DNA of 64,000 nt from Deltaproteobacteria bacterium (GTDB lineage: Bacteria; JADJOY01): positions 1 through 64,000 of the forward strand of contig JADJOY010000061.1 in NCBI GenBank assembly GCA_016713535.1, in the 5' to 3' direction. A program made the position numbers and the translations under genes. The notes under the pieces are model-generated. The model made no database searches, had not been told where the DNA came from, and was given only the letters and a program-made list of their open reading frames with translations. Below, piece by piece: positions 1 to 14,400 of the stretch (position 1 is the stretch's first letter; every line of letters begins with the position of its first letter).

Positions 1-80
1 TCCGCGCCGTACAGGGATCGACGGGAGCGGCGATGGTGCGTCGTCGCGTGTCGCCGGTCGCGCGACGCGCGACCCTCCGG
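1..80. repeat. Partial copy of 166-bp palindromic repeat (family A)
   Basis: These 80 bases match the second half of the 166-bp unit found at 3.7-5.3 kb, including the perfect stem GGTCGCGCG/CGCGCGACC with a one-base loop (about 57-75) followed by CCTCCGG. The array therefore continues upstream of the window, and family A elements flank the pilB/J-domain gene pair on both sides. Confidence 0.9.
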
Positions 81-289
81 CCATCCCCGCCGCGCCTACT
101 TTCGTTCGGGGTAGCGAGGGACCGTCATTATCCCGACAGCGGGGCGCGCCGCATGCTGACAATTTGTGGTCGCTCAGTGACCTCTGCACCGAAATCCCGC
201 ACGGAAACGGCGCGTTTCGCATGGAGCCCGGATTGCAAAGCTACGCGGCCAACGGGGAGCGAGCCCAGGTCACGAGGAGCGACCGCACC

Positions 290-318
290 TTGACTCGGTC
301 GAGGGGCGGTACGTAAAT
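290..318 (+). promoter_or_regulatory. Candidate sigma-70-like promoter for the PilB-type ATPase
   Basis: TTGACT at 290-295 and GTAAAT at 313-318 are separated by 17 bases, about 65 bases ahead of the start codon at 385. Two overlapping GCGATCGC palindromes lie just downstream (about 318-335). This is a motif match only; no transcript evidence can be seen. Confidence 0.4.
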
Positions 319-384
319 CGCGATCGCGATCGCGGCCCACACGGAGTGCGGGGGGCTCTCGGGCATCCCGCCGCGGAGCGAGAG

Positions 385-2847
385 ATGTCCAAGACCTTGG
401 GACCACTGCTTCTTCAGGCCGGGATCCTCAACGCCGCCGATCTCGAGCAGTGCGTCGAGGAAGCGAAGAAGCGGCGCATGTCGCTCTTCGACCTCATCAT
501 CCACGAGAAGCGGGTGTCGGAGGAGTCGCTCTCCGAGACCTTCTCGAAGTGGCTCGACCTCCCGCTGGTGCGTCTCGCCAGCGCGACCGTCGACCCCAAG
601 GCGCTGCGCGCGGTGACCGAGGAGATGGCGCGCAAGCACACCGTGATGCCCATCAAGGTCGAGAAGAACTCGTTGGTCCTGGCGATGGCCGACCCGTCCG
701 ACTTCAGCGCCATCCAGGACGTGAGCTTCGCCGCGGGCCTGAGCGTGCGCCCGGTGGTCGCGAGCCGCACCGAGATCGTCGACGCCATCGACCGCTACTA
801 CACCACCGAGGACAAGCTCCAGGACTTCCTGAGCAACGTCGCCGACGCCACCGAGCTCAGCTTCGTCGCCGAGGGCGCGAGCGGCGTCGACCTCGACGCC
901 ATGGACGCCCGCGAGGCGGCGCAGCTCGCGCCGGTGGTGCGGATGGTGAACCTGCTCATCCAGGACGCCATCAAGAGCGGCGCCTCCGACGTCCACGTCG
1001 AGCCCGGCCTCAACAACCTGCAGGTGCGGCTGCGCGTCGACGGCGTGCTGCGCGACTACATGCAGGTGCCCAAGTGGCTGCACGCCGCGGTCACGTCGCG
1101 CCTCAAGATCCTGGCCGACCTCGACATCGCCGAGCGCCGGCTGCCCCAGGACGGCCGCATCAAGGCGCAGTTCCAGGGCAAGTCGCTCGACATCCGCGTC
1201 TCCACCTTGCCGACCCATTTCGGCGAGAAGGTGGTGATGCGCGTCCTCGGCACCAACCAGATCCCGACCTTCCGCGCGATGGGCCTCACCGACGAGCAGT
1301 GCGCCACCCTCGAGGGCTGCCTCAACCAGCCGCAGGGCATGGTGCTGGTGACCGGCCCGACCGGGTCGGGCAAGACGACCGGCCTCTACTCGATGCTGAC
1401 CAAGCGCAAGAGCCCCGAGGTCAACATCGTCACGGTCGAGGATCCGATCGAGTACCAGCTCGCGGGGATCACCCAGGTCCAGGTCAACACCAAGACCGGC
1501 CTCACGTTCCCCAAGGTGCTGCGCTCGGTGCTGCGCCAGGACCCGGACGTGATCCTGGTCGGCGAGATCCGCGACCTCGAGACCGCCGAGATCGCGTTCC
1601 GCGCCGCCATGACGGGCCACCTGGTGCTGAGCACGGTGCACACCAACAGCGCGCTCGCGACGATCACGCGGCTCCTCGACCTCGGCGTCGACCCGGTGCT
1701 CATCACGTCGTCGGTGCAGCTCATCGTCGCGCAGCGCCTCGCGCGCCGCATCTGCATGCGCTGCAAGGAGGCGTACACGCCGCCGCCCGACGTGCTCGCC
1801 AAGCTGCGCCTCGAGGGGACGCAGATGACGTTCTACCGGGGCCGCGGCTGCGGCGCGTGCGGACGCACCGGCTACGCGGGCCGGGTGGGCATCTTCGAGA
1901 TGGTGCGCATGACGCCCAAGTTGAAGGAGCTCATCCAGAAGAAGGGCACCGAGGGCGAGCTGCGCAAGGCGGTCGCCCAGACCGGCACGCGCATGCTCGC
2001 CGACGACGCCCTCGAGAAGCTGCGCCAGGGCGTCACCTCGCCCGAGGAAGTGCTGCGCGTCATCCAGTTCGACGAGGAAGACCTGGTGCGCTGCCCGCAG
2101 TGCACCGCCTTCATCCACCTCGACTTCTCGACCTGCCCGTATTGCCTCCACTCGCTCAAGGACCTGTGCGAGGGGTGCGGCCAGGAGCTCAAGATCGAGT
2201 GGCGGATCTGCCCCTACTGCAACGCCAAGAAGCGCGCGCCGGGGAGCGACACCTTCGAGTACTCGCGGACCACGCCGGTACGCAGGCGTCCGCCCGCGCC
2301 GACGCCGATGCCGCGGGCCGCGGCCTCCGCGGGCTGGGGTGGCGGTGGTGGAGGTGGCGGGATGGCGATGGCCGGCGTCGGCACCTCCGCCGCGGGCGCC
2401 GGGCCCACCGAGTGGGCGATGCCACGCCCCGCGCCGCGGGCGCGACCGCAGCCGACCGTGAAGCGGCCCAACGTGCTGGTGGTCGATCACGACCCCGGCG
2501 TCCTCGAAGGCATCCAGTCGGCGCTCGCGCTCTTGCCGGTCGAGGTCGACGTGATGGTCGCGACGAGCGCCGAGGACGCGCTCGGCGCGGTCTCGGAGCG
2601 GCTGCCCGACCTGGTGATCGCGGAGGTCGCGCTCGGCGGCATGGACGGCTTCGAGTTGTGCCGCCACCTGCGCGAGGACATCCGCACGGCGTTCGTGCCG
2701 GTGGTGATGCTCGCGAGCCCGGGCGAGGACCAGTCCCGCGCCAAGGGCTACCACGTGGGCGCCGACGACTACGTGTCGAAGCCGTTCTCGAGCGAGGACC
2801 TCAACGCCCGCGTGCTGCGGTTGCTGCGCAGGACGTATGGGATCTGA
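385..2847 (+). CDS. GspE/PilB-type assembly ATPase fused to zinc ribbons and a degenerate receiver
   Basis: Secretion or type IV pilus assembly ATPase of 820 residues. It has an N-terminal MshEN/GspE-N-like domain (about 1-150), then a hexameric ATPase with Walker A GPTGSGKTT (324-332), the Walker B region ILVGEIRD (about 388-396) and the Cys4 zinc site typical of GspE/PilB. Unusually it continues with two more zinc ribbons (CPQC, CPYC, CEGC, CPYC; about 570-615), a glycine-rich linker and a receiver-like domain (about 695-820). In that receiver the phospho-acceptor Asp is replaced by Glu747 and the acidic pair is DH (701-702), while Lys799 is kept, so it is probably not phosphorylated. ATG 385 is chosen because family homology begins at MSKTLGPLL and GAGCGAGAG lies upstream; an in-frame start at 346 is possible. 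The next gene overlaps it by 11 bases. The motor is known to power pilin or pseudopilin polymerisation at the inner membrane; the role of the extra tail is unknown. Confidence 0.9.
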   Translation: MSKTLGPLLLQAGILNAADLEQCVEEAKKRRMSLFDLIIHEKRVSEESLSETFSKWLDLPLVRLASATVDPKALRAVTEEMARKHTVMPIKVEKNSLVLAMADPSDFSAIQDVSFAAGLSVRPVVASRTEIVDAIDRYYTTEDKLQDFLSNVADATELSFVAEGASGVDLDAMDAREAAQLAPVVRMVNLLIQDAIKSGASDVHVEPGLNNLQVRLRVDGVLRDYMQVPKWLHAAVTSRLKILADLDIAERRLPQDGRIKAQFQGKSLDIRVSTLPTHFGEKVVMRVLGTNQIPTFRAMGLTDEQCATLEGCLNQPQGMVLVTGPTGSGKTTGLYSMLTKRKSPEVNIVTVEDPIEYQLAGITQVQVNTKTGLTFPKVLRSVLRQDPDVILVGEIRDLETAEIAFRAAMTGHLVLSTVHTNSALATITRLLDLGVDPVLITSSVQLIVAQRLARRICMRCKEAYTPPPDVLAKLRLEGTQMTFYRGRGCGACGRTGYAGRVGIFEMVRMTPKLKELIQKKGTEGELRKAVAQTGTRMLADDALEKLRQGVTSPEEVLRVIQFDEEDLVRCPQCTAFIHLDFSTCPYCLHSLKDLCEGCGQELKIEWRICPYCNAKKRAPGSDTFEYSRTTPVRRRPPAPTPMPRAAASAGWGGGGGGGGMAMAGVGTSAAGAGPTEWAMPRPAPRARPQPTVKRPNVLVVDHDPGVLEGIQSALALLPVEVDVMVATSAEDALGAVSERLPDLVIAEVALGGMDGFELCRHLREDIRTAFVPVVMLASPGEDQSRAKGYHVGADDYVSKPFSSEDLNARVLRLLRRTYGI

Positions 2848-3691
2848 GGCGCGAGCCGAAGGTGTGAAGGACTACTACTCCATCCTCGGCGTGGAGCGCG
2901 GCGCCACCGCGACCGCGATCAAGGCGGCGTATCGCCGCCTCGCCCGCACCCACCATCCCGACTACGTGATCGGCGAGAGCGAGGAGCTGCAGGCGCAGGC
3001 GTCGATCCGGATGGCCGAGCTCAACGAGGCCTACGACGTGCTCTCGAACGGCGAAGCGCGCCGCGAATACGACGAGCGCTGGGTGACGTTCTCGTCGGGC
3101 ACGTTCCACGTGCCGAGCCGCCACACCGCGCCGATCACTCCCGAGGACCTGGAGGTCGCGGCGACGCTCGAGGCGCGCTCGCGGCCACGCGCCACCGATC
3201 GTGTCACCGGAAGCGTCGTGTCCGCGTTCGCCAAGCGCACCTGCCAGGAGCTGATCGAGGGTCGCAAGGGGCTGGCGTGGCGGCGCGCCGACGTCGAGGG
3301 GTTCTCGTGGTCGCTCAACGCGAGCGCCTGGCCGCTCAGGTTCTGGATCCACCTGCGCTCCTTCGACACCCTCGACCCCGGCTCCACCGAGCGCTTCATC
3401 GAGCGCGGCGAGGAGGCGGTGCGAGCGAGCAAGCGCCTCGTCGGCAGGGACCTCTCGCTCTTCGTGCTCGCGTTCTACCGGATCGACGAGCCCGATCAGG
3501 TCACCGCGATGTGCCGCCGGTTCCGGGAGTCCGCGCTCAAGTCCGGTGCGGGCAGCGCGGAGGTGAACGTGGCGCTGGTCGACGTGGTGCACGGCCGCTC
3601 GCTGCCGTACGGACCGCCGCCCTCCGACGGTCGCTTCGCCGAGGTCATCCGCCACATGGGCCTCAACTTCGGCCGCAACCAGCATCACTGA
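2837..3691 (+). CDS. J-domain (DnaJ-like) protein with an unassigned C-terminal domain
   Basis: 284 residues. The N-terminal 70 residues form a J domain (DYYSILGVERGATATAIKAA, then HHPD with the invariant HPD), which stimulates the ATPase of an Hsp70/DnaK partner. The remaining 200 residues are not a canonical DnaJ zinc-finger or client-binding domain. They form a compact alpha/beta-looking region with aromatic motifs (FSWSLNASAWPLRFWIHLRS) that I cannot assign. The ATG at 2837 lies inside the end of the ATPase gene (11-base overlap), so the two are probably translationally coupled; a GTG at 2864 (V of VKDYY) is an alternative start. The coupling suggests a chaperone adapter dedicated to the pilus or secretion machine, but that is inference. 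Confidence 0.85.
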   Translation: MGSEARAEGVKDYYSILGVERGATATAIKAAYRRLARTHHPDYVIGESEELQAQASIRMAELNEAYDVLSNGEARREYDERWVTFSSGTFHVPSRHTAPITPEDLEVAATLEARSRPRATDRVTGSVVSAFAKRTCQELIEGRKGLAWRRADVEGFSWSLNASAWPLRFWIHLRSFDTLDPGSTERFIERGEEAVRASKRLVGRDLSLFVLAFYRIDEPDQVTAMCRRFRESALKSGAGSAEVNVALVDVVHGRSLPYGPPPSDGRFAEVIRHMGLNFGRNQHH

Positions 3692-3694
3692 TCG

Positions 3695-5299
3695 CCCGCG
3701 ACCGATCGCGCGCCTGGGGGAGGGGCACGCGCCGCGTGCCCGGCGATACAACGGGGCGTGGGCATCGCCGCCGTCGCGGATCGCCGGTCGCGCGACGCGC
3801 GACCCTCCGTCCTGGGGCGATCGGGAGGGGCACGCGCCGCGTGCCCGGCGATACGACGGGGCGTGGGCATCGCCGCCGTCGCGGATCCCTGCTCGATCCG
3901 CGCCGTACCAGGCTCGACGGGAGCGGCGATGGTGCGCCGTCGCGTATCGCCGGTCGCGCGACGCGCGACCCTCCGTCCTGGGGCGATCGGGAGGGGCACG
4001 CGCCGCGTGCCCGGCGATACGACGGGGCGTGGGCATCGCCGCCGTCGCGGATCCCTGCTCGATCCCCGCCGTACAGGGATCGACGGGACCGGCGTTGGTG
4101 CGCCGTCGCGTATCGCCGGTCGCGCGACGCGCGACCCTCCGTCCTGGGGCGATCGGGAGGGGCACGCGCCGCGTGCTCGGCGATACGACGGGGCGCGGGC
4201 ATCGCCGCCGTCGCGGATCCCTGCTCGATCCGCGCCGTACAGGGATCGACGGGAGCGGCGTTGGTGCGCCGTCGCGTATCGCCGGTCGCGCGACGCGCGA
4301 CCCTCCGTCCTGGGGCGATCGGGAGGGGCACGCGCCGCGTGCCCGGCGATACGACGGGGCGTGGGCATCGCCGCCGTCGCGGATCCCTGCTCGATCCGCG
4401 CCGTACAGGGATCGACGGGAGCGGCGATGGTGCGCCGTCGCGTATCGCCGGTCGCGCGACGCGCGACCCTCCGTCCTGGGGCGATCGGGAGGGCACGCGC
4501 CGCGCCCGGCGATACGACGGGCGTGGGCATCGCCGCCGTCGCGGATCCCTGCTCGATCCCCGCCGTACAGGGATCGACGGGAGCGGCGATGGTGCGTCGT
4601 CGCGTATCGCCGGTCGCGCGACGCGCGACCCTCCGTCCTGGGGCGATCGGGAGGGGCACGCGCCGCGTGCCCGGCGATACGACGGGGCGCGGGCATCGCC
4701 GCCGTCGCGGATCCCTGCTCGATCCGCGCCGTACAGGGCTCGACGGGAGCGGCGATGGTGCGCCGTCGCGTATCGCCGGTCGCGCGACGCGCGACCCTCC
4801 GTCCTGGGGCGATCGGGAGGGGCACGCGTCGCGTGCCCGGCGATACGACGGGGCGTGGGCATCGCCGCCGTCGCGGATCCCTGCTCGATCCGCGCCGTAC
4901 AGGGATCGACGGGAGCGGCGATGGTGCGTCGTCGCGTATCGCCGGTCGCGCGACGCGCGACCCTCCGACCTGGGGCGATCGGGAGGGGCACGCGCCGCGT
5001 GCCCGGCGATACGACGGGGCGCGGGCATCGCCGCCGTCGCGGATCCCTGCTCGATCCGCGCCGTACAGGGATCGACGGGACCGGCGTTGGTGCGCCGTCG
5101 CGTATCGCCGGTCGCGCGACGCGCGACCCTCCGTCCTGGGGCGATCGGGAGGGGCACGCGCCGCGTGCCCGGCGATACGACGGGGCGTGGGCATCGCCGC
5201 CGTCGCGGATCCCTGCTCGATCCCCGCCGTACAGGGATCGACGGGAGCGGCGATGGTGCGCCGTCGCGTATCGCCGGTCGCGCGACGCGCGACCCTCCG
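3695..5299. repeat. Tandem array of 166-bp palindromic units (family A)
   Basis: About 9.5 units. The landmark GGCATCGCCGCCGTCGCGG recurs at 3761, 3866, 4032, 4198, 4364, 4526, 4692, 4858, 5024 and 5190, so the period is 166 bases apart from one shorter first unit (105) and one of 162. Each unit holds two hairpins with nine-base arms and one-base loops, GGGCACGCG/CGCGTGCCC and GGTCGCGCG/CGCGCGACC. Each is bounded by GGAGGG on one side and CGGCGATACG on the other, and the two lie in opposite orientation. The array lies between convergent genes. It is open in most frames only because it lacks stop codons; the long reading frames in it should not be annotated as proteins. Confidence 0.95.
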
Positions 5300-5307
5300 G
5301 CGCCCGA

Positions 5308-5338
5308 GGGAGCGGGTGCGCTGAAGCGGCTCGCTCCC
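5308..5338 (-). terminator. Hairpin downstream of the CheB-CheR-kinase gene
   Basis: GGGAGCG at 5308-5314 pairs with CGCTCCC at 5332-5338, just past the stop codon of the minus-strand gene ending at 5355. No T run follows, so it may be a transcript-end hairpin rather than a classical intrinsic terminator. Confidence 0.35.
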
Positions 5339-5354
5339 CCGGGATGCGCGCGGC

Positions 5355-9530
<4,176 letters not shown>

Positions 9531-9880
9531 GGTGCCCGTCGGTCCGCTGGTCTCGGGAACGGACCGCCTCCTCGCGTGACCGGCGTGCGTCGGAGTCGCG
9601 ATCCTGGCTGCCGCGTGGCCTCGGCCTCGGGTGGGCCGGGTCGAGGAACGCGACCGAGCGGAAGCTACCTGCTCCGACGAGCGCGGGCCATGCCTCGCGG
9701 GCGGCTCTCGCGGGCCCGACGGCGGACCCGGCTGGCGTGGCGGAGCATCGAAGCGGGTGTCCCTCGACCGCCGTGACCTGTAGCCAACAGGTCACGCGGC
9801 GGGTAGATTGGTTTGTTGCTTACAATCCACGTCTCGAGGTGACATTGGCGGTCTGGGTCTCTCAGGAGGAGCGTCCGTCG
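9531..9880. other. Intergenic region between divergent genes
   Basis: 350 bases between the kinase start and the next gene. A TACAAT hexamer at 9821-9826 could be a -10 element for the plus-strand gene, but no convincing -35 element is seen. No repeat family copy is present. Confidence 0.4.
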
Positions 9881-11116
9881 GTGACGCCGCAGGCGCGGCG
9901 CCGCACGGCGCATCTGGCGAACCTCGATGCGGTCGCCGAGCAGGCGATCGACGCCTACCTCGAGCGCGAGCCCGAGGGGGACGAGGTCACGCTCGCCGTC
10001 CTTTCCGCCGTCGGTCCGGACCGGCTCCGCGCCACGGCGCCCAAGGTCCATCCCGATCGCCGCAAGCAAGACCTCGGGCTCCTGGTCGCGCAGCTCCTGG
10101 TCGACAAGTTCGGACCGCGCCGGGTGCTCACGCTGCGCGGCGACGACCGGCGCTCGCCGTCCACGCGCCGCAACACCTGGACCGACCTGCCGTGGGTGAA
10201 CCGGTTCACTCCCCACCGCGTGACGCCGACCCCGGACCCACCGGTCGAGCGGGTGGTGCTCGACGCGGTGACGATCCGCAAGATCGTCCTCGCCGAGGAC
10301 GATGCGCTCGACCTGATCGCGCTCGACCGGGTGCGCGGTGCGCACCCGATCTCGCTGGCGGCCAGCGCGCTGGCCGAGCTCGGCTTCCCGCTCGCCGAGC
10401 GCCGGGTCTCGCCGCGAAGCTGGGCGCGCCGCCTCGATCGCCTCGACCGCGTGGTGGATCCCGATCTGCCGGTGGTCCCGGGAGGCTGGGAGCTCGCGGC
10501 GCTGTGCGGCGTGCGGCCGATGGTCGGCTTCGACGAGCCCACCATGCGGCGCTGCTACCGCGCGGCGTGGGAGCACCTCAAGGCGGCCTCCTCGCCCGCG
10601 GACCTCGAGCGCCCCTGCGTCTACGAGCTCGGCGACGGGCGCCGGCGGCGCTAGGAGTTCCAGTTCGACCGCACCCAGGTGCGGCCGGGGCTCGACGAGC
10701 CAGGGGACCGGTGGCGGGCCTGGTCGCGCGAGATCGGCGCCACGCTCCGCAAGCTGGCGGGGCCGGGGAATCGGCTCTCGGTGACGGATCTCGCGAAGCT
10801 CACGTCGGCGTTCCTGCTGATGGACCTCGCCGAGGACGCGGTCGGCAAGCTGGATCTCTTCGCGCGGGTCATCGCGGAGCGCGCGTGCGATGCCGCGCGC
10901 AAGCGTGAGCCGTACGCCGCGCAGCAGCGTGCCGACGCCCTCGAGCTGAACCTGCTCTTCGGGCTGTCGATGCCGATGGTGGTGTGCACCTACGACTCGG
11001 TGGTGCGCGCGATCGCGACCCGCAGCGGCGCAGCGGACGCCTGGCGGCTCATGTCCCCGGCCGGCATGCTGAGCTGGCTGGCGGCGCGGCGCGCCGGCGC
11101 GGCGGTGACGGCATGA
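9881..11116 (+). pseudogene. Unknown protein interrupted by one in-frame TAG
   Basis: Two adjacent reading frames (9881-10654 and 10655-11116) are in the same phase and separated only by TAG at 10652-10654. Read through, they give about 411 residues. A G-to-A change from TGG would restore RRRRW-EFQFDRTQVRPGLDEP. The start is set at GTG 9881 because a perfect AGGAGG lies at 9864-9869; in-frame ATG 9737 is much less likely. I recognise no domain. The protein is rich in Leu, Ala and Arg, looks helical, and has a hydrophobic stretch near the end (LLFGLSMPMVVCTYDSVV). Its stop overlaps the next ATG (ATGA at 11113), and that gene in turn overlaps the glucan synthase-like gene, suggesting one operon. 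Point nonsense mutation, sequencing error and readthrough cannot be separated here. Confidence 0.6.
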
Positions 11117-11436
11117 GACGGATCCACGTCAAGGTGGCGCGCGCCACGGCCTGGGAAGCGACGGGCGTCGAGCGCGCGGCCGCGGCCGCGCGGGTTCGGG
11201 ATCGGTCGCGGGGTCGGCTCGACACCTCGCCGCCTCGCCTCGCCGACGCGGCCGAGCCCAAGCGCGTGCGCGACCATCTGTTGCGCGTGTGCAGGCCGCC
11301 GGGCGTCCAGCCGATCGTGGCGCGCGGCCCTCCCGAGGCGGGTTTGCGCCGCATCCTCTCCCGCTGCCGCGGGTGGCTGGGGCGGCATCGCCGCGCCGGC
11401 GCGAAGCCCGCCGCCGCTCCCGAGGCGTCGCGATGA
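11113..11436 (+). CDS. Small basic protein of unknown function
   Basis: 107 residues, very rich in Arg and Ala, with no recognisable domain. It is supported by position: its ATG overlaps the stop of the preceding gene (ATGA at 11113-11116) and its TGA overlaps the ATG of the large glucan synthase-like gene (ATGA at 11433-11436). Such double overlap is typical of translationally coupled operons. It could be a chance frame in GC-rich DNA, so confidence is moderate. Confidence 0.45.
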   Translation: MRRIHVKVARATAWEATGVERAAAAARVRDRSRGRLDTSPPRLADAAEPKRVRDHLLRVCRPPGVQPIVARGPPEAGLRRILSRCRGWLGRHRRAGAKPAAAPEASR

Positions 11437-14400
11437 GTGCCCGTCGTCGGTTCGTGCTGCGGCGCCCGGGCCGCTCCCGTCCCACTCAGGGGGACGAGCT
11501 GATCCGTGCCGAGCTCTTCGGCATCGAGCGCCTCGAGCAGCACGGCGCGAGCCTCGCCGAGGCGCAGCGGGTGATCCGCGGACCCGCGCGCGGCGTGAAG
11601 CTACATCGCCGGCTGAGCGAGAACGCGGTCGCGCTGCTCGCCGCCTATCGCACCATCATCGCCGCGATCCACGAGGACCGCGCGATCACCCCCGCGGCCG
11701 AGTGGCTGGTCGACAACTTCCACCTCGTCGAGGAGCAGATCCGCCAGGCCCGCGCCGACCTGCCGCCCGGCTACTACCGCCAGCTTCCCAAGCTCGCCGA
11801 CGGGCCGCTCTGCGGTCACCCGCGCATCTACGGCCTGGCGTGGGCGTACGTGGCGCACACCGACAGCCGCCTCGATCCTCAATCCCTGGCTCGCTTCCTG
11901 AGCGCCTACCAGGGCGTCCAGCCCCTCACCATCGGCGAGCTCTGGGCGCTGGCGATCACGCTGCGCATCGTGCTGGTCGAGAACCTGCGTCGCGCCGCCG
12001 ATCAGCTCGTGCGCGGGCGGCTCGCGCGGCAGCGCGCCGACGCGCTCGCCGATCGCCTGCTGACGCACGACCCCGCGAACGCCGCCGCCACCCAGCGCAC
12101 GCTCGCGCGCGCCACGTCGGGAGCGCTCGAGACGGCGTTCGCGGTGCAGCTCATCCAGCGGCTTCGCGACCTCGATCCGACCGTCACGCCGGCGCTGCGC
12201 TCGCTCGACGAGCAGCTCGCGGCCCACGGAACCACCGCGGGCGACCTGGTCCGCGAGGAGCACCGCAGGCTGGGCGCGAGCAACATCACGGTCCGCAACG
12301 TGATCACCAGCATGCGGCTGCTCTCGGACCTCGACTGGCGCAAGATCTTCGAGGCCGCGAGCCTGGTCGACGCGACGCTGCGAGACGGCAGCGCGTTCGG
12401 CGCGATGGACTTCCCCACCCGTGACCGCTACCGACACGCGATCGAGGAGCTCGCGAGGTGCTCGCCGGCGAGCGAGGTGGAGGTCGCCGAGCAGGTGATC
12501 CGCGCTTGCCAGGAGGCGGCCGCCGCGGTGACCGCGGAGCCGAGCACCTCCAACCCGCGCGCGATCGACCCCGGCTACCACCTGATCTCGTCGGGGCGCC
12601 GCGACCTCGAGCGCAGGCTCGGGTTCCGTCCCTCGTGGCGGGTGTGGCGACCGCGCGCCTACAAGACCCTCGGCCTCTCCGGTTACGTCGGCGCGCTCGG
12701 GCTGGCAACCGCCGTGCTGTGCGTGATCGGGCTCGCGCCGCTGGCCCGCCACGGCGTCGAGGGCGCGTGGCTGGCCGTGTTCGCGGCGCTCGCGGTGCTG
12801 CCGGCGTCCAACGCGGCGCTCGCGCTCCTCAACCGCCACGTGACCCGGGTCTTCGGGCCGCGCGCCTTGCCCGCGCTCGAGCTGCGCGACGGCGTCCCCA
12901 CCGAGCTGCGCACGCTGGTGGTGGTCCCGACGCTGCTCACCTCGGCGCGCGCCGTCGAGGAGCAGATCGAGCACCTCGAGGTCTGTCACCTCGCGAACAC
13001 CGAGGGCGATCTGCGCTACGCGCTGCTCTCGGACTGGACCGACGCCGACGCGGAGACCGTGGCGGGGGACGAGGAGCTGTTCGCGGCGGCCGCGGCCGGC
13101 ATCGCGCGGCTCAACCGCGCCCACTCGGACGGTGTCGACGGCGAGCGCTTCCTGTTGCTGCACCGCCGGCGGGTGTGGAACCCGGGTGAGCGGAGCTGGC
13201 TCGGCTGGGAGCGCAAGCGCGGCAAGCTGCGTGAGCTCAACCGCTGGCTGCGCGGCGCGACCGACACCACGTTCCTGCCGGTCGGTGGGCGCGCGGTGGT
13301 GCCGCCGCCGGGGGTTCGCTACGTCGTCACGCTCGACTCGGACACGCGGCTGCCGCGCGGCACGGCGCGCCGCCTGATCGGCAAGCTCGCGCATCCGCTC
13401 AACCGTCCCCAGCTCGACGTGGCGAGCGGGCGGGTGGTGTCCGGGCACGCGGTGCTGCAGCCGCGAGTCAACGCCGGGTTGCCGATGAACCGCGACGCGT
13501 CCCGCTTCCAGCGCACGTTCTCGGGCGCCTCCGGGATCGATCCGTATTCGTTCGCCGCCTCGGACGTGTACCAGGACGTCTTCGGTGAAGGGTCCTACAC
13601 CGGCAAGGGGATCTACGACGTCGACGCGTTCGAGTCCGCGCTCGAGGACCGCGTGCCGGACAGCACGCTGCTCAGCCACGACCTCCTCGAGGGCATCTTC
13701 GCGCGCGCCGGGCTGGTGTCCGACATCGAGGTGCTCGACGAGTTTCCGACCCGCTTCGACGTCGCGGCGGCGCGCCAGCACCGCTGGGCGCGCGGCGACT
13801 GGCAGCTCCTGCCGTGGATCTTCGCGCGCGGTCGCGACTCGAGCGGTGAGCCGGCGCGCCGCGAGATCCCCTGGATCGGCCGCTGGAAGATGCTCGACAA
13901 CCTGCGCCGGACCCTGGTGGCGCCCGCCGCGCTGGTCGCGCTGCTCGCGGGGTGGATGCTCCCGCTCCCCGCCGCGCTCTCGTGGACCGCGCTGGTGCTC
14001 GCGTCGATCGCGGTGCCGGCGTGGCTGCCGGTGCTCGACACGCTGGTACCGTGGCGCGGGCGTCTCGGGTGGCGCGGACGCCTCAGGGCGCTGCGCGCCG
14101 ACATCGCGCTCGCGGCGGCCCAGTCGGCGCTGTTGGTCACGTTCCTTCCCGCGGAAGCGTGGCTGATGGCCGATGCGATCGTGCGCACGCTCCACCGCAT
14201 GTCGCTCGGGCACAAGCACCTCCTCGAGTGGCTCACGGCGGACCAGGCGAAGTCCGACCGGCCGCTCGACCTCGGTGCGTACTACCGGCGCATGGCGGGC
14301 GGCGTGGCGCTCGCCGCCGTCGCCGTGGCGCTCGTCCTGGTGGGCCGCGGCGCGTGGCCGGTGGCGTTGCCGGTGGCCGCGCTGTGGCTCGCGGCGCCCG

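Noticed and set aside
241-2754. Long antisense frame opposite the PilB-type gene, and similar ones opposite ndvB, dnaE2 and the CheB-CheR kinase gene
   Set aside because: Mirror of GC-rich codon use (stops are rare in the opposite frame); no recognisable domains.
3695-5299. CRISPR array
   Set aside because: No unique spacers: whole units repeat, including the spaces between palindromes, and no cas gene is nearby.
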